Assembly: GCA_003558175.1 (NCBI GenBank)
Contig: PWMO01000390.1
Span: 1 to 5,308 of the forward strand
Origin: Spirochaetaceae bacterium
Lineage (GTDB): Bacteria; Spirochaetota; Spirochaetia; DSM-27196; PWMO01
Length of the DNA stretch: 5,308 nt
Reading direction: 5' to 3'
The notes beneath the pieces were generated by a model. The model was not told the DNA's origin and ran no database searches. It was given only the letters and a program-made list of their open reading frames with translations. The translations under genes and the position numbers were made by a program. Positions 1-5,308 of this stretch are shown here, in pieces; position 1 is the first letter of the stretch; each line of letters opens with the position of its first letter.

Positions 1-1988
1 GAAACTTCGAGCAGGATCTGACCCTTTTGAGTGAATTTCACCGCGTTGCCCAGCAGGTTCATCAGGATCTGCTGCAGCCGATCCGGATCACCGCTGAGCG
101 AAGCCTCGGTTCCAGGCTTGATGGCGCACGCCAGATCGAGCCTTTTTGAGTGCGCCCTTGCCCCGGCGGTTGCCGCGGCGTCGTCAACCAGCTGATACAG
201 ATCGAACCGCCGCTGCTCGAGATCGAGCCGGCCCGCCTCGATGCGCGAAAAATCGAGTACGTCGTCAATGAGTGTCAGCAGCGATCCACCGGCGGTCCGG
301 GCGGTCTCGACGTAGCGTCGCTGCTCGTCGTCCAGCTCCGTATCCAGCAGCAGCTCAATCATGCCGACCACACCGTTGAGCGGGGTACGGATCTCGTGGC
401 TCATGTTGGCGAGAAACTCGCTCTTGGCCTTGCTGGCCGTCTCCGCTCGCGCAGCCATCAGAGCAGACTCACGGCTCATCCGTTCCAAGCGGCGATTGGT
501 CCGGCGCAACTCATCCTCGGCCTGGCGCCGTTCCGTCACGTCGGAAACCGTGCCGTCAACACGCATGGTACCGTCTTGATTGCGAACGATGCGACTGACG
601 TCCCGTATCCACTTCACCCGGCCGTCCGGGGTCAGGATTCTGTATTCGTTCTCGGCGGTGCCGCTCCGTCGCAGCTGGTCTACCGCGAGGTCGGCGACTG
701 CGCCGTCCTGCGGATGGATGACGGTGCGCCAGAGTTCAACATCAGCGTAGAACTCCGCTGCCGGCCGTTGGAAAAGGGGTTCAGCGGAAGGACTGACGAA
801 TGTGAGCTCCAACTCGGGCCAGGTCGCCGACCACACCACGTCGACCATATTATCAAGAATACTCGCAAGTCGCGCCTCACTGCGGCGCAGCGCCTCTTCG
901 GCCTCCCGCTGTTCGGTTATATCTCTGCCGGTAGATTGCAGCTCGATGACCTGCTGTTGCGAATCCAGAATGACGCGATCGGTCCATTCCTGCCAGGAGA
1001 CCGACCCGTCGCGACGAATCACTGGATGACAGTAGGTTCGGGTCGGGTTTGCCGCGGACAGACTTGCCACCGTCTCGAGCACTGATTCATGCGCCGAAAC
1101 GGGTACCAGCTCAAGGAACTTACGCCCGATCAGTTGTTCCGCCGGCACGCCAAAAAAGCGGCAGTAGGCGTCATTCACGTAGGTGAGCGTGGTATCCGGC
1201 ATGAACCGGCAGATCATCTCGCGCTGCGATTGCAGCACCGACGCCAGGCGCTGTTCGCTGCGGGCCAGTTCCGCCTGCGCGCGCGTTCGCTCGGTGATGT
1301 CGCGCGCTGCCGCATACACCCGGTCACCGCGCACGTTCGAGCGCCACTCCAGCGTGCGGTAGCTCTCGTCACTCGCCCGGTAGCGGTTCACAAACCCCAT
1401 GATTGCCTGACCGCGTTCGAGTTGCGACATGGCGGCTTGCGTTTCCGCAACGTCATCCGGGTGGACCAGGTCGAGGTAGCGGCGGTGCTGCAGCTCTTCC
1501 TGAGTATAGCCGAGCGTGGTGTACCACTCGCGGTTCAGTTTGAGAAAACGCCCCGCGGTATCCGCGATGCAGAGCAGATCCAGGTTGACCTCGAAGAACC
1601 CCGCCAACTCTGCGGCCTGCGACTTCTCGGCGCTCACGTCGACAAAGAGAGTAGAGAAGTAGCCCTTCTGGTGCGAACAAGCCTGCACCTTGTACCAGCG
1701 GCCAAGCGGCTGGGAATACTGCTCAAACTCGCGCGTTCCACCGTTGAGTGCAAGTTCGCCGTAGAACGCAACCCAATCAAACCTACCACCACGAATCTCC
1801 GGCAGTACTTCGGTGACACGGCGGTTCAACAAGTCGGCGGAGGATAGACCGGTCATCCGCTCGAATGCGCGGTTTACTTCCAGAAAGCGGTAGTCCACCG
1901 GCAAGCCGGCTTCATCAACCATGATCTCGTGATACGCGTACCCAAACGGTCCACACTCGATCAGAGATTTGTATAGTGAGGCTTCCAC
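1..1988 (-). CDS. Multi-PAS sensor histidine kinase (C-terminus cut off by the left edge)
   Basis: Seen: an uninterrupted frame of 662 codons runs off the left edge. Four PAS-like modules lie at about residues 5-121, 126-233, 247-359 and 372-486. Modules 2-4 each end in a D-[IV]-T-E signature (D230, D356, D483), followed by charged, probably coiled-coil linkers. The HisKA H-box reads [19 protein letters not shown] with phospho-acceptor His531. An N-box around 637-653 (N644, N648) starts the ATPase domain; the G1, F and G2 boxes are outside the window. The start is GTG at 1988: it is preceded by a GAGGAG ribosome site, and an in-frame TAA lies a few codons upstream. No signal peptide or membrane helix is visible, so the protein is probably cytoplasmic. 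Known: such kinases autophosphorylate on His and pass the phosphate to a receiver, often fused at the C-terminus. Inferred: the signal is intracellular or redox-related, but no LOV cysteine motif or clear cofactor residue was recognised. Hybrid status cannot be judged here. Confidence 0.94.
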   Translation of the reverse strand, partial: MEASLYKSLIECGPFGYAYHEIMVDEAGLPVDYRFLEVNRAFERMTGLSSADLLNRRVTEVLPEIRGGRFDWVAFYGELALNGGTREFEQYSQPLGRWYKVQACSHQKGYFSTLFVDVSAEKSQAAELAGFFEVNLDLLCIADTAGRFLKLNREWYTTLGYTQEELQHRRYLDLVHPDDVAETQAAMSQLERGQAIMGFVNRYRASDESYRTLEWRSNVRGDRVYAAARDITERTRAQAELARSEQRLASVLQSQREMICRFMPDTTLTYVNDAYCRFFGVPAEQLIGRKFLELVPVSAHESVLETVASLSAANPTRTYCHPVIRRDGSVSWQEWTDRVILDSQQQVIELQSTGRDITEQREAEEALRRSEARLASILDNMVDVVWSATWPELELTFVSPSAEPLFQRPAAEFYADVELWRTVIHPQDGAVADLAVDQLRRSGTAENEYRILTPDGRVKWIRDVSRIVRNQDGTMRVDGTVSDVTERRQAEDELRRTNRRLERMSRESALMAARAETASKAKSEFLANMSHEIRTPLNGVVGMIELLLDTELDDEQRRYVETARTAGGSLLTLIDDVLDFSRIEAGRLDLEQRRFDLYQLVDDAAATAGARAHSKRLDLACAIKPGTEASLSGDPDRLQQILMNLLGNAVKFTQKGQILLEV

Positions 1989-1999
1989 TTTTTTTAATG

Positions 2000-2005
2000 C
2001 TCCTC
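2000..2005 (-). promoter_or_regulatory. Ribosome binding site of the histidine kinase
   Basis: On the minus strand GAGGAG lies 11 bases before the GTG at 1988, with a run of seven A in between. The spacing is slightly long, but no ATG or TTG in this frame lies between the site and GTG, and the frame closes at a TAA just upstream. This supports the GTG start. Confidence 0.6.
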
Positions 2006-2014
2006 GTGCATCTT

Positions 2015-2020
2015 AGAAGG
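2015..2020 (+). promoter_or_regulatory. Candidate ribosome binding site for an alternative hydrolase start
   Basis: AGAAGG lies six bases before an ATG at 2027 that is in frame with the hydrolase. It is a better-placed site than anything in front of the ATG at 2117. It is therefore the main reason to doubt the shorter start. Alone it is weak evidence, since a six-base purine match can occur by chance. Confidence 0.35.
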
Positions 2021-2052
2021 TGGTCTATGTTGCGCGAAAGGTCAAGACGGAT

Positions 2053-2085
2053 TGTGTTGCCTCTGTGTTACCTCTGTGTTGCCTC
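2053..2085. repeat. Three tandem copies of an 11-base unit
   Basis: The unit TGTGTTGCCTC occurs three times head to tail at 2053-2063, 2064-2074 and 2075-2085. The middle copy differs by one base (G to A, giving TGTGTTACCTC). On the other strand the unit reads GAGGCAACACA. It sits inside the divergent intergenic region. It could be an array of regulator sites spaced one helical turn apart, or a fragment of the CTCTGTGT-type simple repeats I recall from intergenic DNA of many environmental bacteria. The sequence does not decide between these. Confidence 0.85.
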
Positions 2086-2116
2086 ATCGGCTGGAAAGCC
2101 GTATCATGCCAACGCA

Positions 2117-2950
2117 ATGAAACACTCGCAGCTGACTGTTCACCAAACCGGCGCCGCGGCCGGGCCGGCCGTTGTATTTCTGCACGGGTTTCCCTTCACC
2201 CGCGCACTGTGGCGGACACAGCATGATGCCCTGAATGACGGGTTCCGCTGCGTCTCGTATGACTTGCGCGGCTTTGGCGAGAACCCCTCGGCCGACGGCA
2301 TCACCACCATAGAGACTCACGTTGATGATCTGCTGGAGATTGTGGCACAGGTTCTGAAGGCCGGTAAGAAGGCGCGCGGCAAGGATGCGCGGGTAGTTCT
2401 CTGCGGCCATTCGCTGGGCGCGCACGTCGCCCTGCGCGCGCTCGAACGTGCTCCGGAGCAGATCGCGGCCGTCGCGATCTGCGGCGCACACGCCAAAGCG
2501 CCCTCGGACCGGGAACGGCTCGCCGCGGCGGCGCATATCCGTGCCATCGATCAATCGGGGATGCGGCGGTTCCTTGAACGCTACCTCAACGACTGTTTTG
2601 CCGCCGACAGCCGCGACACCCCCGGCGGCAGCTACGATGAGGCGCTCGAGGCCTGCGAGGCGATGTCATCGGCGGCGCTCAAAGGCGCCCTGCTGGCAAT
2701 CGCGGCACGCACGGCTACCCTCTCGTTTCTGGAGGAAAAGACGCCGCCGCTTCTGATCATGAGCGGAGCCGAGGACACACTGGTCCCGTCGGAGGCGCTG
2801 ATGCGGATGGGGCTCGGCATTGCCGGCGCTCAGTTTGTGCGCGTCCCGCATGCAGCTCACGCCGCACCGCTCGACAACCCGGAATTCGTGACCAATGCGC
2901 TGCGCCGGTTTTTCAGCGGTGAGGCTGTGCAGGCCGCCCTCGGAGCGTAA
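2117..2950 (+). CDS. Alpha/beta hydrolase fold protein
   Basis: A 277-residue protein with the full layout of the alpha/beta hydrolase superfamily. An oxyanion-hole HG motif (FLHGFPF, H23-G24) follows the first strands. The nucleophile elbow GHSLG puts the catalytic Ser at 99. The acid is probably D220 in SGAEDTLVP, and the base H248 in VPHAAHAAPL. A helical cap lies at about 130-205. The family includes esterases, lactonases, C-C hydrolases and haloperoxidase-like enzymes; the substrate cannot be told from these motifs. Start choice: ATG 2117 gives a protein beginning directly at the first core strand, but its ribosome site is poor. The frame stays open upstream to ATG 2027, which has a good AGAAGG site, and to GTG 1976, which would overlap the kinase start. 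The 2027 start would add a basic, hydrophobic leader. The next gene, rlmE, begins 16 bases after the stop, so the two probably form one transcript. Confidence 0.9.
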   Translation: MKHSQLTVHQTGAAAGPAVVFLHGFPFTRALWRTQHDALNDGFRCVSYDLRGFGENPSADGITTIETHVDDLLEIVAQVLKAGKKARGKDARVVLCGHSLGAHVALRALERAPEQIAAVAICGAHAKAPSDRERLAAAAHIRAIDQSGMRRFLERYLNDCFAADSRDTPGGSYDEALEACEAMSSAALKGALLAIAARTATLSFLEEKTPPLLIMSGAEDTLVPSEALMRMGLGIAGAQFVRVPHAAHAAPLDNPEFVTNALRRFFSGEAVQAALGA

Positions 2951-2953
2951 AGC

Positions 2954-2958
2954 AGGAG
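2954..2958 (+). promoter_or_regulatory. Ribosome binding site of rlmE
   Basis: AGGAG lies eight bases before the ATG at 2967, in the short gap after the hydrolase stop. It selects this ATG over the in-frame ATG at 2895, which lies inside the hydrolase gene and would add 24 residues unlike the family. Confidence 0.8.
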
Positions 2959-2966
2959 TCCGACCA

Positions 2967-3623
2967 ATGGCAAAGCAGCGCGGCAGACGCAGGCAGGCAG
3001 GTTCCGACCGCAGCCGGCCGGACCACTACAGCCGGCAGGCGAGACGCGACGGCTACCAGGCGCGCTCGGTCTACAAGCTGCAGGAGATTCAGCACAAGTT
3101 CCAGCTCGTCGGTGCCCAGGACCGGGTGCTCGACCTCGGCGCTGCGCCCGGAAGCTGGACCCGTTACCTGTTGCGCGTCCTTGGACCGCGCGGCAGCGTG
3201 GTGGCGGTTGACTTGTCGCCGCTGGATATCGCTGCCGATGAGCGGCTGGAAACGTTGCAGCTCGACATCACGGCAGAGGATTTCCCCGACGTGGTCGCTT
3301 CGCGCGGGCCGTTCTCGGTGGTAGTGAGCGACGCCGCGCCAAATACAACCGGCGGCCGCGCGCTCGACACCGCCCGTTCGGCCGCTCTGGTGGAGTCGAT
3401 CGTGGCGTGGCTGCCGCGATACCTCGTACGGGGCGGAAACCTGGCGCTGAAGATCTTTCAGGGCGGGGAAGAACAGCAGCTGCTGCGCGAACTCCGGCTG
3501 CAGTTTGAGCAGGCGCGCGCCTTCAAGCCACAGGCTTGCCGCAGCGAGTCCTTCGAGACCTATCTGATCGGCCTCGGTTATCGGGCCGACGCGTCAGAAC
3601 GAAACGTCAAGAAGAACGAGTGA
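2967..3623 (+). CDS. rlmE: 23S rRNA (uridine-2'-O)-methyltransferase RlmE (FtsJ/RrmJ)
   Basis: A 218-residue protein, close to the 209 residues of E. coli RlmE. Known role: S-adenosylmethionine-dependent 2'-O-methylation of U2552 in the A-loop of 23S rRNA, a late step in 50S subunit assembly in the cytoplasm. Seen: a very basic N-terminus rich in Arg and Lys, then RSVYKLQEI with catalytic K37. SAM motif I follows as VLDLGAAPGSWTRYLL (about 54-69). The second catalytic residue D122 is in VVSDAAPNTTGG, K162 in LALKIFQGGE, and E197 in the C-terminal SESFETYLIG segment. The complete K-D-K-E tetrad suggests an active enzyme. It follows the hydrolase by 16 bases with its own AGGAG site. Its last 17 bases overlap the end of the convergent polyprenyl synthase gene, so no dedicated terminator fits between them. 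Confidence 0.96.
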   Translation: MAKQRGRRRQAGSDRSRPDHYSRQARRDGYQARSVYKLQEIQHKFQLVGAQDRVLDLGAAPGSWTRYLLRVLGPRGSVVAVDLSPLDIAADERLETLQLDITAEDFPDVVASRGPFSVVVSDAAPNTTGGRALDTARSAALVESIVAWLPRYLVRGGNLALKIFQGGEEQQLLRELRLQFEQARAFKPQACRSESFETYLIGLGYRADASERNVKKNE

Positions 3624-4638
3624 GAAGTCGTGAGGTGACGTCGATGATGGCGTCGCGAACGTCTCCGGCGGGCAGCTTCCCTATGGCACGCAACGCGCGG
3701 TTGGTGTATACGTGAGCCCGATCACGCGCGTAATCAAACCCGCCATACTGACGGATCAGTGTTACCGCCTGTTCGCGTCGCTTCTCATCGGCGAGATCTC
3801 CTTCCAGCAGTTCACGCAGTTCAGTGCCGTTCCGTCGCAGTGCGGCGATTACCGGCAGAGTGAAGACGCCCTGCCGCAGGTCACCGGCAACCGGCTTTCC
3901 CAGATCCTGCTCACTCCCGGTAAAATCCAGCAGATCGTCGATGATCTGAAATCCCATACCCACGTTGTACCCCACCCGCCGCAGCACCTGCAGCCGCGAA
4001 CCGTTGACCCCGTTCTCGTGCGCACCGACGTGAAAACTCAGCAGAAAGAGCAGTGCGGTCTTCTCGGCAACTCGGTGGAGGTAGAAGCGCTCGCTCAGCG
4101 CTGCCGGATTGATTCTCTGGGCCTGCTTGATTTCACCGGCGCAGATGTGAGAGACACTCCCGGCGAGGCGCCGCGCACTCTCCATGGTGGCGCAGTCCGC
4201 CACCAGGCTGAAACAGCGACTGAAGAGAAGATCGCCAATCAACACTGCCGCCTTGGGCCCGATCTGCCGGTGCAGCGTCTGGCGGCCGCGCCGGATGGAT
4301 GCGTCATCGAGGATGTCGTCGTGAATGAGGGTTGCCATGTGCAGCATCTCGATTGCCGCGGCAATACGGTAGATTTTGTCGGGGATGGCTCTGCCGGATA
4401 CTCTGCTTCCGGTCACCGACGCAGCAGGGGACTGCACAAGCCGCCCGCCCGCCGGTTCCTTCATGTACGCCGCGAGGAGAACAAACGCGGGACGCAACAT
4501 CTTGCCTCCGCGCCCGACATACTCCCGGATCACCTGCGACAGCTCACCTTCTCCCTGGCCGACGTTGTCCAGTATGATCTCTTGTATGTGCTGCAGGTCC
4601 CGGCGAATGACAGGATACCCGTCCCAGAAGTTTTTCAT
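3607..4638 (-). CDS. Trans-polyprenyl diphosphate synthase (long-chain, IspB/HepT/DmkB type)
   Basis: A 343-residue class I isoprenyl synthase. It condenses isopentenyl diphosphate units onto an allylic primer to make an all-trans polyprenyl diphosphate, usually the side chain of a quinone. Seen: GGKMLRP (44-50) for diphosphate binding; the first Asp-rich motif DDILD at 107-111 followed by RRGRQTLH; GDLLFS (135-140); the second Asp-rich motif DDLLD at 234-238; then GKPVAGDLRQGVFTLP. The fifth residue before the first Asp motif is Ala102, not an aromatic, as in medium- and long-chain synthases, so a C35-C45 product is likely. Odd: about 20-25 extra residues (roughly 63-87, rich in Ser, Gly and Ala) lie between the GGK helix and the helix before the first Asp motif. 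The ATG is preceded by GAGAGGGGA at a short distance. It lies downstream of an NDH-2/DoxX-like gene in the same direction. The exact chain length and gene name cannot be assigned. Confidence 0.95.
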   Translation of the reverse strand: MKNFWDGYPVIRRDLQHIQEIILDNVGQGEGELSQVIREYVGRGGKMLRPAFVLLAAYMKEPAGGRLVQSPAASVTGSRVSGRAIPDKIYRIAAAIEMLHMATLIHDDILDDASIRRGRQTLHRQIGPKAAVLIGDLLFSRCFSLVADCATMESARRLAGSVSHICAGEIKQAQRINPAALSERFYLHRVAEKTALLFLLSFHVGAHENGVNGSRLQVLRRVGYNVGMGFQIIDDLLDFTGSEQDLGKPVAGDLRQGVFTLPVIAALRRNGTELRELLEGDLADEKRREQAVTLIRQYGGFDYARDRAHVYTNRALRAIGKLPAGDVRDAIIDVTSRLLTRSS

Positions 4639-4647
4639 TCCCCTCTC
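4639..4647 (-). promoter_or_regulatory. Ribosome binding site of the polyprenyl synthase
   Basis: GAGAGGGGA on the minus strand abuts the ATG at 4638. The AGAGG core is only about three bases from the start codon, which is unusually close. No better in-frame start with a normal site was seen nearby. Confidence 0.5.
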
Positions 4648-4661
4648 GGTATTCTTGCTCT

Positions 4662-4691
4662 ATTGACCGGACAGTTGCCCCGGGAAGTCAA
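4662..4691 (-). promoter_or_regulatory. Possible promoter of the polyprenyl synthase
   Basis: Reading the minus strand, TTGACT at 4691-4686 matches the sigma-70 -35 consensus at five of six positions. A weak GTCAAT lies 18 bases downstream at 4667-4662 and matches the -10 at only three positions. The start codon follows 23 bases later. The -10 is poor, so this is tentative. The gene may instead be read from a promoter upstream of the NDH-2-like gene. Confidence 0.2.
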
Positions 4692-4692
4692 G

Positions 4693-4723
4693 GCCGGCCG
4701 GCAAGTTCTTCTCGCCGGCCGGC
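4693..4723. repeat. Perfect 10-base inverted repeat forming a GC-only hairpin
   Basis: The ten-base palindrome GCCGGCCGGC occurs at 4693-4702 and again at 4714-4723, separated by 11 bases. Since each arm is its own reverse complement, the pair is both a direct and an inverted repeat. It can fold as one 10-bp stem with an 11-base loop or as two small hairpins. It lies between the NDH-2-like gene and the polyprenyl synthase gene. No run of U follows on either strand, so it is not a standard intrinsic terminator. It could cause pausing, protect the upstream mRNA end, act as an attenuator, or bind a protein. Confidence 0.85.
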
Positions 4724-4775
4724 TCGCTAACGCGTAAGATACTGAAGTTGCGGCTTGAAGACCAACACCCGCCGC

Positions 4776-5308
4776 CTAGTTGTTGATGCGCGGCTCCCCG
4801 GTATAGAGGTGAGTCCGATGCGCAATCCATCTGCGATTCCACCACCGTTTCATCCACGGCATCACCCAGTGATCCATGCCGAACCCGCGGCCCGCTCCGC
4901 CAAGCAGAACGATTGCAGCAGACATGTACCACCAGAGCTCCACGTTGCCCCAGCCGGCGACGATGAAGAATACGCACATCACCAGCGAGATTCCGGCACC
5001 GACAAAGGTGAACGTCCCGGTGATCAGGGCAATGCCGATCACCACCTGGGTGATCACGGCACCCGCCTGCGCCGCGTACGCCACAATCGGATGGATGCTC
5101 AGGATGGTCTCGGCGAACCACTCGTAAATCTCAAGCGGTTCAGAGAGAATTGACTTCTGCCAGTAGCCGGTGCGCCCCATACCGCCGGGCGTTGCGCTGG
5201 TGGCAGCGCTGATCTCGTCGGTCAGGCCCGGAAGAAAAATGTTGTTGGGCGACGGTTTGAATATGCCGTCGGGACCGGGGTTGAGCCATCCGGTGGAAAC
5301 CTTGTAGA
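4776..5308 (-). CDS. C-terminal DoxX-like membrane domain, probably of an NDH-2-type NAD(P)/FAD oxidoreductase (N-terminus beyond the right edge)
   Basis: The frame is open from the right edge to the TAG at 4776-4778, giving the last 176 residues of a longer protein. An internal ATG at 5180 is not a likely start, as coding-like sequence continues upstream. Seen: a soluble Pro/Gly-rich stretch (1-60 of this fragment), then three probable membrane helices at about 76-97, 100-119 and 124-144. After them comes GGAGRGFGMDHWVMPWMKRW and a basic Trp/Arg-rich tail ending TGEPRINN. From memory, the GRGFGMDxWVMPW segment and basic tail resemble the C-terminal extension of NDH-2-like pyridine nucleotide-disulfide oxidoreductases that carry a DoxX-like membrane part. 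These pass electrons from NAD(P)H to a quinone at the membrane. The flavin and NAD domains are not visible here, so a stand-alone DoxX-family protein remains possible. The polyprenyl synthase follows 137 bases downstream in the same direction. Confidence 0.7.
   Translation of the reverse strand, partial: YKVSTGWLNPGPDGIFKPSPNNIFLPGLTDEISAATSATPGGMGRTGYWQKSILSEPLEIYEWFAETILSIHPIVAYAAQAGAVITQVVIGIALITGTFTFVGAGISLVMCVFFIVAGWGNVELWWYMSAAIVLLGGAGRGFGMDHWVMPWMKRWWNRRWIAHRTHLYTGEPRINN

Larger units (their letters stand above)
1989..2116. other. Divergent intergenic region between kinase and hydrolase genes
   Basis: This 128-base gap separates two divergently transcribed genes and should hold both promoters. 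It contains a three-copy 11-base tandem repeat at 2053-2085, an A7 tract next to the kinase start, and an AGAAGG motif at 2015-2020 facing right. I found no convincing -35/-10 pair on either strand. A TATAGT hexamer at 1972-1977 on the plus strand has no good -35 partner. A TTGACC at 2040-2045 on the minus strand has no -10 at a normal distance. If the hydrolase starts at 2027 rather than 2117, part of this region is coding. Confidence 0.6.

Noticed and set aside
150..1847. Long plus-strand open frames (150-1085 and 1089-1847)
   Set aside because: They lie opposite the histidine kinase, whose minus-strand frame is continuous and shows clear PAS, HisKA and N-box motifs. The plus-strand translations show no recognisable domain; such frames are expected opposite GC-rich genes.
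1982..1995. A7 tract next to the kinase start as a programmed frameshift site
   Set aside because: It lies upstream of the GTG start and outside the coding sequence, so slippage there would not alter the protein.
1993..2010. Five-codon mini-frame (ATG at 2010) just upstream of the kinase start as a leader peptide
   Set aside because: It overlaps the ribosome site of the kinase and is so short that chance is the simplest explanation.
2040..2045. Minus-strand TTGACC as a -35 box of the kinase promoter
   Set aside because: No -10-like hexamer lies 16-18 bases downstream; the nearest candidates are at about 10 or 24 bases.
3712..4737. 341-residue plus-strand open frame opposite the polyprenyl synthase
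   Set aside because: It mirrors the synthase, whose motifs are unmistakable. Its translation has no recognisable family and no good ribosome site.
4750..4775. GCGGC/GCCGC inverted repeat just after the stop of the DoxX-like gene as a terminator
   Set aside because: The stem is only 5 bp with a 16-base loop and no following U-tract, too weak to call.
4660..5121. 153-residue minus-strand frame overlapping the DoxX-like tail
   Set aside because: It is in another frame of the same strand, rich in Cys, Arg and His, and runs through the GC hairpin. The overlapping frame has membrane helices and family-like motifs.

Overview
The window is a compact stretch of a GC-rich (roughly 60%) bacterial chromosome. 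It holds five protein-coding genes, two of them cut by the window edges, and only two intergenic gaps longer than 100 bases. No tRNA, rRNA, CRISPR array, insertion sequence or phage gene was seen. The lineage cannot be fixed from this sequence alone. A long polyprenyl synthase next to an NDH-2-like oxidoreductase tail points to a bacterium with a respiratory quinone. A spirochaete or another environmental phylum is possible, but that is a guess.

Left part (1-1988, minus strand): the N-terminal 662 residues of a large cytoplasmic sensor histidine kinase. It has four PAS-type modules in tandem, then the HisKA phospho-acceptor helix and the N-box of the ATPase domain. The rest of the ATPase domain and any receiver or output domains lie beyond the left edge. 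I translated the whole frame by hand and found no internal stop.

Centre (2117-3623, plus strand): after a 128-base divergent intergenic region containing a three-copy 11-base tandem repeat come an alpha/beta hydrolase and, 16 bases later, rlmE (ftsJ), the 23S rRNA 2'-O-methyltransferase. The two are probably co-transcribed.

Right part (3607-5308, minus strand): a trans-polyprenyl diphosphate synthase whose stop overlaps the rlmE stop tail-to-tail by 17 bases. Upstream of it in the same direction is the C-terminal membrane part of a larger protein that enters from the right edge. That tail resembles the DoxX-like extension of NDH-2-type NAD(P)/FAD oxidoreductases. A strong GC-rich hairpin lies between the two genes.

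The most interesting point is this last pair. An extended NDH-2 beside a polyprenyl diphosphate synthase is a hallmark pair of the flavin-based extracellular electron transfer locus described in Listeria (ndh2, dmkB, with eetA, eetB, fmnB, pplA). If the analogy holds, the remaining genes should lie just beyond the right edge. The window alone does not prove this.
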